Below the pieces are notes generated by a model. The model did not search any database. It saw nothing but the letters and a program-made list of their open reading frames with translations, and had not been told where the DNA came from. The position numbers and the translations under genes are program-made. Positions 56,956 through 64,000 of a stretch of 64,000 bases of DNA are shown in pieces. Source of the stretch: Micropterix aruncella (lineage: Eukaryota > Arthropoda > Insecta > Lepidoptera > Micropterigidae); contig OX155960.1 in the NCBI GenBank assembly GCA_944548615.1, positions 12,844,103 through 12,908,102 of the forward strand, written 5' to 3'. The stretch's first letter is position 1; every line of letters begins with the position of its first letter.

Positions 56956-57735
56956 CATATAAGATGAAAAGGGTTGGTCCCAGGAAGCTTCCCTGTGGAA
57001 CTCCGCTCTTCATTTCACACTCATCAGAAATGGTTCTCTTTAATATGCCACCCATGCAGTCGTCTAATTGTATAACTTGTTTCCTATTTAGAAGATAGCT
57101 GCTGAACCATTTTAGGCTATTTCTTCGGATTCGATATCTGTCAAGTTTAGTTAGCAATCATAGTTAGTCAGATGGTCGACCATATCGAACGCTTTAGATA
57201 CATAGATCGCAAAAATGGTACTCGAATAAAGTTTCTTGTCCATGTCATTATACATTTTTGTCGGAACGTTGTTCAGTGCATCAATTGTACCTTTGTTTCT
57301 TCTGAAACTGAACTGAGATTCCGATAAGATATTTTTATTTTGTAGGTAATTTAACAATTTTGAATTTACTAGTTTTCCAAGCACTTTGGAAAAAATGGGT
57401 AGCAACGCTATTGGTCTGTAGTTGCTAAAGTCAGTTTTTAAACCTTTTAATGTAGTGGAATAATTTTAGCAATTTTGAATGGATCTGGAAAAATTCCGTC
57501 TCGAAGGGATATGTTGAATATTATACATAAGGGATATGTTGAATTCACTGTTTTTGTTATTTCAACAACATCAGTTGGTCGCATAAAAAAATATGTCTGC
57601 TGTAGGTACATCGTGCCCACCGGTTAGATTATTCTGTGAGGTGTTTGATTGAGGTATTTGACCAATTTGGGAGAAGAAACAGTTAAACATATTCTCCACT
57701 TCTCTTTGATCTTCGACGGGCCTCGGGTTGAAAGA
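56956..57735 (-). pseudogene. LINE ORF2, 5' part (outer element)
   Basis: NMFNCFFSQIGQIPQSNTSQ and, after a frameshift, the fingers and palm: LLPIFSKVLGKLVNSKLLNY, ESQFSFRRNKGTIDAL, AIYVSKAFDMVDH. After another frameshift come YRIRRNSLKWFSSYLLNRKQ and SGVPQGSFLGPTLFILYV, where the inner LINE begins. Confidence 0.82.
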
Positions 57736-58014
57736 GATTGCGATGAACAAATTTGTTGTTTTATTTTAACTTAAATGACGTTTGTTTTAGTGTAGTCATT
57801 GTTGAATTATACAATAAGAAAAAGGAAACAAAAAATTAACAAATATGTTATGCTTTGATATTCTTGCTACATTATCAAAAACTAAATTTTCTTTCATACC
57901 ATTTTTGGCATATGTAATGGTTTTGGTAATTAAAATTGTCACATACAGAATCTATTTTTTATTAGTTACATCCTTGTAGTGGGGGTAAACAGTAAGAGCA
58001 GGTAAACAACTTTT
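57736..58014. other. AT-rich, nothing recognised
   Basis: Spacer before the AT array. Confidence 0.4.
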
Positions 58015-58524
<510 letters not shown>

Positions 58525-58679
58525 TCTGCATAACTTTACTATTATACTATATAATATGATATAAGATATTAAACAAAATGCACTATATTGTAAAAAAATG
58601 CAAAAGAATAATAATATAATATATTTAGATCGTTATATTTATATATTTGTGTATGTATGTATATGTATGTGTGTATGGG

Positions 58680-58910
58680 TATATGTATCTATATGAGTAC
58701 CGACGTCAGTTAGGCTTCTCCACCTAAGTCAAAAAATAAGTCGTATGCCCAGATACAGGCTATATTTGGCCTAGTTGGGTATGCGCTGAGCATGGTCATG
58801 TGAATGTGGGCCGTTGTTTCTTCGCACCATTACTTGGTATGACCTTTTTTATGTGTTTTATAATTATGTTTGATACAAATAAATAAATAATAATAATAAA
58901 AAAAATAATA
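58680..58910 (+). repeat. LINE-like 3' end repeat
   Basis: 'gcccagatacaggct ... tagttgggtatgcg' followed by tgtttgatacaaataaataa and an A-rich run. It looks like the 3' end of a plus-strand LINE and matches 17234-17270. Confidence 0.5.
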
Positions 58911-59229
58911 AAAAATAGAAAAAACATTTTTTTTAATTTGAATTTTTAAAAAAAAGAGCCAAAAAAAGAATAAAAAGGGGTAATCACACTGAACCACCTA
59001 GCCGTAGGTAAAATATCGCTAATATAAAATATTGCGTTATTTTACCTACCTATAGATGGCGCAGCGCGTTTAACGCTTATCAAACTTTCATTTAACTGGC
59101 ATGCAAAAAAAAAATCCTATCAAAAAACATGTTAGGTTGCTTACCTGCTTGCACTGATTTACTTACTACAAGGATGTGACTAATACAAAACTCACGGTGT
59201 TCGCGTGTGTATAATCGTATACTAAAACA

Positions 59230-59450
59230 CGGCCATATTGCCGTTGAATCAATAATTTTACATTTATTGACAATGTAGGGCATCGTGAGCGACGTGCCGA
59301 TCGAGGCGTCTGTTGGCGTAATTTCCTGTTCTCGAGGGACATAAGCATTTCCTGCTGCACAGCGCCATATTTGATTCGTCTCTAATGACGTAACTGCCTT
59401 ACTGCTCAGGTAATGCCATCGTCGCATTGGGTTTGCTGACTGACGAGGAC
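59230..59450. repeat. Dispersed repeat R, copy 2
   Basis: Same blocks as 55140-55330. The minus frame 59427-59092 runs through it and is not supported as a gene. Confidence 0.65.
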
Positions 59451-59879
59451 AATCTCAGGAAATTGCCTTAACCCCTTGAACAGTCGTTACCATTGTGTAT
59501 TAAGATTTGGACCAAGAAAAGTCACCGAACGGCAAACATTTATTTATCCATTTGTTCACCTAATTTTAGAGTAAACTTATAGTAAATACATGTAAAACCC
59601 ATTTACACAAACTATAATTCCTATACAATTTTGCAATGCTTGGCATGAACAACTTATAATCGGTAAGTGGGAAAAATGTGGTGTATAAAACAGAAATATA
59701 ATATGAATAATTGGAATACTCCGTTGGTATAATATTTTGAGAAAAAATATTTATTTGATTAAACTTAATATATTATAGTGTAGCTTTTACATATAGTTGC
59801 CTAGTATCCAACACATAATACGCATTGAAAAGATCTTCCCTAGGATAACGATATGGTTTTCGCATGAGAATCTTTAAAA

Positions 59880-60000
59880 TCGACTTTTGTGCAACATCAA
59901 AGGGGTGAAGAATGCTTTTATTCATAATATTACACAATTTTATCCTATGTTGCTAACATTCTCCCATAGAAACTATTGTAAATACCATATAGGCTTAAGC
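59880..60000 (+). pseudogene. LINE C-terminal scrap
   Basis: HNITQFYPMLLTFSHRNYCK then YHIGLS parallels NNILQFYNILLPLHHKYSCK, YRIDLT at 10980-11045. Confidence 0.55.
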
Positions 60001-60011
60001 AATATAAACAA

Positions 60012-61190
60012 TGGCGTGATACCGTCTGGTCCAGCACTTTTATTGAGATCGAGCTTACTAATATACTTCTTTACCAATTCTACAGTAATTTCAGTAGACG
60101 AGATATTACTACCATGGCATTCGGTATGAGCAGAAGTACTAGGAGTAGAACTCGCGGAATTCGGTTCAAACACCGATTCAAAATATATACTAAACATAAT
60201 ACACACTTTCTGCACTGACTCAGAAATATTACCTAAGTACGTTACACTTTTAGGGACAGAATCGGACTTCCGGAGGGATTTGGCATAAGACCAGAAGGAC
60301 TTAATATTTCTGCGAATATTTGTTTCAATTTTTTAAATGTACATTTCATAGCAATCCCCGCGTATAAGTTTCTGTCTGGATCTCAACAGGGAGAATTTCT
60401 TACAGTTAAGCGGGTTGTGAAACCTATTAAACCTCTGATGGTATCGATATTTCTCCTTGGTAATATTAATTAACGAAGCCGTATACCAAAGGGGATATTT
60501 GGATGCCCACATCAGTTTCGTTGGCAAATAAAGCTCAATTAGACTGGAGAAAATTCTATAGAAATATTAAGGCAAAATAAATATCAGTGCTATATAAAAG
60601 ATCCTCCCAATTAAATTCCGCAAGTTTGATATTGATTGGAATATAATCAGCTTTATTAAACTGCGTCACCTGTCTGCGCGAATCCTGAAGTGGTTTCACG
60701 AGCTATAGGGAATATTCGATAACTAGGATTCTGTGGTACTTGTAATCCTTTGGAACTATCGGGTTGTCGCTAGCATAAACATAAATATTTTCATTGCATA
60801 GCACCAAATCTAACGTTTTCCCGATAGTGTTGCAAATACCATTATATTGGCGAAGACCAGCCATGCACATAGTGTCCAGAGTTAAGACGGCATGAGCAGA
60901 GGATGAAGAGTTTAGGTGTTAAAAATAAGTTTTTACCTTCGTATTTCCATTCGATTTCGAGCAGGTTGTAGTCACTAACTAAAATAAATGCATCCTTGGA
61001 CACAATTGTCCTTTAACATTCTCTGATTTTATATATTTTCTTCGAATTATATTCTATATTTGATTGCGGCATATTAAAACTACCTTTATATTATTTTCTT
61101 CCACCGAATGATCTGGTTCCAAATGACGAGGAGTTTCGCTGATTTGCGTAACTGCCAATGCATTATTCGACATAACACTTTAAAATAATA
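60012..61190 (-). pseudogene. Jockey-like LINE: endonuclease end to RT fingers
   Basis: The minus strand encodes KDAFILVSDYNLLEIEWKY (endonuclease D-N motif region), RQYNGICNTIGKTLDLVLCN, WASKYPLWYTASLINITKEK, YRYHQRFNRFHNP, RNIKSFWSYAKSLRKSDSVP and DLNKSAGPDGITP, with frameshifts. It corresponds to the region starting at 34774 in the copy there and stops at the RT finger motif. Confidence 0.75.
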
Positions 61191-61389
61191 TAATCCCTTT
61201 GCGTTATATTCAGACGGAGGTTAATAATTGTGTATGAGGGAAATCTAATATCTAAGACAAGTATACGTTAGCAATGTCGATAAAGCAATACATGCGGCTA
61301 TATTTTCTTAGAAAGAAATAAACGAAAAAAAACTCTTTAATATTTAAGGGTATATAAGATGAGAAGGGGAAGGCAGGTTTCAATATAAG

Positions 61390-61612
61390 CTACGTATCTT
61401 GTATTGACAGTAAGAAGGAATGGAAGAAATGGGGAGGGGGAGGGTATTGTGATATCGGAGGGAGCGGTCCGCCGCAGACCAATCGGTAGATGTCGTTACG
61501 ATCGCTTTTCAATTTCCGCCTGAGGCCCTCATCTCGATTACGGCGGACGTTGGGATCTCGGCAGACGGCCGGATGCAGTAACATATACTCCACCCTGTTG
61601 CATGCCTCTCAC
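61390..61612 (-). other. Minus open frame, possible exon
   Basis: After tattttcag on the minus strand the frame ACNRVEYMLLHPAVC, RDPNVRRNRDEGLRRKLKSD, RNDIYRLVCGGPLPP is open, with balanced codon use. I do not recognise the protein and no clear donor follows. Confidence 0.25.
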
Positions 61613-62363
61613 TGAAAATATTATATGACGTCATGTAAGTCTATGCCGTATTCGTAGCGGCAGGGGTAAAGTCGTAGCAGCGAGGCGTATCGAGGCGTAG
61701 CGATCGTAGCGCAGTTACTTACGATGCAAAGAGAGCTAAGAAGTCTGGAGTCGTTGCAACGAAGACGTCTCAGAGGACGACATATGTCGAGTCTATGTAC
61801 TCCACTATAATACGGTCAATTTGTTATCCACTATGGCGATTTGACGTTGCTTGTGCGCATAGGCAGTCTCGTCTTAATTTACTACTTTCCTGGCAGTGAG
61901 AACGCACTTCTATGCGCCTGTGACTCCTATGTGTATTCCTCCACGATGGCGCCCAAGCACTTTATTCGAATGAGTTTTATTAATTTAGCAGCGAAGGCAA
62001 CCGATTAAATGGGGCGACGTGAGCGAGCAATCGTTTTGAGATACTGGCCGCAGGGCGCACAGCCCTGCGACGCCATACTCTGAAAGCCGGGTCAATAGAC
62101 CAGGTTTACATCAAGCTCCGCTCGACGGTCCTTGGACAAGGCCCGTCGATTGACTCACATAGTGCGCAATAGTCTATAAACACTGGATTTTTATAGAGAA
62201 AACACGCGTTGACGGGGAGGTAGCGGAGCTTACTTAAAATGAAAATACGTGTGGCAGTCGGGGACTGCCGCGGTAAAGCTATTGCATAGCATTTTTAACA
62301 ACTTATGCAATTATAATAATAATAATTATTTTATTTTTTTATTTTTTCTGATATCAGATAACT
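61613..62363. other. Mixed sequence; scrap of repeat T near 61930
   Basis: 'attcctccacgatggcgccc' at about 61935 belongs to repeat T. 'aaagctattgcatagc' at 62276 recurs inverted at about 62827, bracketing the hairpin. Confidence 0.4.
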
Positions 62364-62457
62364 GCGCTCTATCGGAAAACGTTGAAATTATTCCGAATCA
62401 TTTGCGGCTGCGATAGCAAATGATTCGGAATAATTTAAACGTCTTCCGATAGAGCGC
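62364..62457. repeat. 94-bp hairpin, 42-nt arms
   Basis: Arms 62364-62405 and 62416-62457 (gcgctctatcggaaaacgtt... and its complement) differ at two positions around a 10-nt loop. Inverted 'gctattgcatagc' copies near 62276 and 62827 suggest it is the core of a larger fold-back element. Confidence 0.85.
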
Positions 62458-63235
62458 CGCGCACGTTTTTTTATTCGATAAAACAAAAAAACGGATTATT
62501 CGAAAAAAATCGTAGATAAAAAGATAGATAATTAAATTATCTTTAAAATGGTGCAGGTTTCATAATAATACGCCAGATAGTATTTGCGTAGTAGTCGTTT
62601 TTGTGTTCGGTTAGACCTAATTTCACAAATTAATTACACTATGTAATATAAACAAAATCTAAAATATTCAAAGCTAAGAATATTAGGAAAATGTTCTTGT
62701 TTAATATATATTTTTTTCGAATCGTAAGCAGCACTCGTTTAGACGTAATTATCAGTTTTAAAATCATTAATTTTTGTTAAGAAATTTCTTTATTCGGTCG
62801 CCGCGCTGGCCTAGGCCCGCGATAAAAGCTATGCAATAGCTTAAAAAAAATGAAAAACAAAAAACTTTTTCTGAAACACGTGCTTTTTAGCGCGAACAAT
62901 TCGTTTTTATTTATTATTATTTTTTATTATTTTAAACCAGTTGATAGGAATTCTTACACTTGGTTATGTCAAAAACTAACTAAAATAACAAGTATAATAT
63001 TAAAATATATACCTATTAAATAATATATACCTATTAACATATCACATAACTCCGTTAATATATATATATATTAACGGAGTTGCCAGCGTCGTTGTAATTT
63101 TTAGATACTACGCTACCGTAAAAAAGGATTACTTTAACGATCAACATAAATCTCGCCGCGCATCACTGTCATACTAAAAATAGTGATCCCATTAACATAC
63201 AGTACCTACGGATTAGAACAATAACACTGAGAACC
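62458..63235. other. AT-rich; probable 5' UTR of LINE at its end
   Basis: 'taacggagtt' appears inverted around 63053-63081. The last 100 bp may belong to the LINE whose ORF1 starts at 63236. Confidence 0.4.
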
Positions 63236-64000
63236 ATGAATAATTGCAATAAATGCTCGAAGGATGTCGCGACTAAAGACAAACTGTCATGCGCAAATTG
63301 TCGTGAACAATTTCATTACGCCTGCATAAATATACTGAAGATGAACTATCAGAAGATGAAAAGCCAACAGCACGCCCAGTGGTTGTGTGCCGCCTGTAAA
63401 GTCATCGATCCCAGGCACTTTCGTCCCGCTAGAGTCGACGATCTGACTCGCACTCCTAATCGGTCGCGGTCGCTAACTCCCACATCGCCCTTGAAGGCTG
63501 TCCAACCCACTCATCTCTCCCCGAATGGCACCGAGAAGAACTTAGCACCAGCGGCCACGTCTTCTCGGGAGACACCTTTATCACAGGTTTATATAAGCAA
63601 TAAAATCTTATCAGCCATCGAAGAACTGCGAGACGATTTCAAAAAACAGAGGGATGATTTAACACAGATAAAAACTGAAATGAAAGATTTCAGAGAACAA
63701 CTGCGTCATACTAAAGATTCGGTTGAGGACTGCAGATCAAGAATTTCTAGTGTGGAAGACAGGGTTCAACTGCACAACAATAAATTGGAGAAGATGGTCC
63801 ATTATGAACAAGAGATGGCTCAGATGCAATCCGAAATCATCATGTTGAGGTCTCAGTACAACAGACGAGAACAGTGGGATCGGTTAAATAATCTAGAGTT
63901 AATTAACGTACCTGAAGTAGCTGGTGAAAATAATACTGACACCATAATAAAAATTGGCAAATTAGCTGGAGTTAATCTTACTTCAGCTGACATTGAGTTC
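63236..64000 (+). CDS. LINE ORF1 with PHD finger, open at window end
   Basis: The frame is open for 255 codons from ATG 63236 to the last base with no stop. Residues 4-53 form a Cys4-His-Cys3 PHD finger (CNKC, CANCREQFHYAC, WLCAAC). A Ser/Thr/Pro-rich linker follows (RSRSLTPTSP), then a predicted coiled coil (about 120-210; ELRDDFKKQRDDL, EDRVQLHNNKLEKM), then the start of an RNA-binding-like domain (RREQWDRLNNLELINVPE, TIIKIGKLAGVNL). This domain order is that of ORF1 in Jockey/CR1-type LINEs of moths and butterflies, often annotated as zinc-finger or FP-like proteins. ORF1 would bind the element's RNA. The intact frame suggests a young, possibly full-length element beyond the window. Confidence 0.82.
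   Translation, partial: MNNCNKCSKDVATKDKLSCANCREQFHYACINILKMNYQKMKSQQHAQWLCAACKVIDPRHFRPARVDDLTRTPNRSRSLTPTSPLKAVQPTHLSPNGTEKNLAPAATSSRETPLSQVYISNKILSAIEELRDDFKKQRDDLTQIKTEMKDFREQLRHTKDSVEDCRSRISSVEDRVQLHNNKLEKMVHYEQEMAQMQSEIIMLRSQYNRREQWDRLNNLELINVPEVAGENNTDTIIKIGKLAGVNLTSADIEF

Overview
The window is eukaryotic, AT-rich, intron-bearing DNA dominated by mobile-element remains. It is most likely from a moth or butterfly. The grounds are an insect-type Rim gene, Helitrons with the lepidopteran-style 5' end TCTATACTAATATTATAAA, several non-LTR retrotransposon families, and piggyBac-, hAT- and Harbinger-type deletion derivatives. Nothing suggests a prokaryote, a CRISPR array, rRNA or a true tRNA gene.

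Host gene. Four minus-strand exons (22819-22711, 14214-14109, 9188-9035, 5773-5525) join with perfectly matching splice phases into 206 codons. They encode the N-terminal part of Rim (Rab3-interacting molecule, an active-zone scaffold), including its eight-cysteine zinc finger, which is split over the last two exons. The gene continues beyond the left edge, and probably upstream into or past the right part of the window. Its introns (about 3.3, 4.9 and 8.5 kb) are packed with Helitrons, a SINE-like retroposon, LINE fragments, an LTR and hAT/TIR elements.

Right two thirds (22820-64000). No further host exon is certain. A weak candidate is at 41359-41297. The DNA is a mosaic of: two hAT MITEs; a gypsy-type LTR family with a tRNA-Trp primer site; a near-complete but dead Jockey-like LINE (34774-37827); an R2/NeSL-type reverse transcriptase (51505-50070) whose probable endonuclease partner fragment lies at 16340-15975; a LINE inverted by twin priming (31203-32045); a LINE nested in a LINE with the reading frame preserved across the insertion (57735-55640); an internally deleted piggyBac (44815-45969); two long (AT)n arrays; and, at the right edge, the intact start of a LINE ORF1 with a PHD finger (63236 onward).

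Most distinctive signal. A GC-richer, roughly 665-bp repeat, here called element A, occurs about twelve times in both orientations. It has 9-17 bp target duplications, 5' truncations and a constant 3' end that can fold into an ACGGG-TTCG-CCCGT tetraloop hairpin. It behaves like a non-autonomous retroposon with no recognisable parent, and two copies are inverted dimers.
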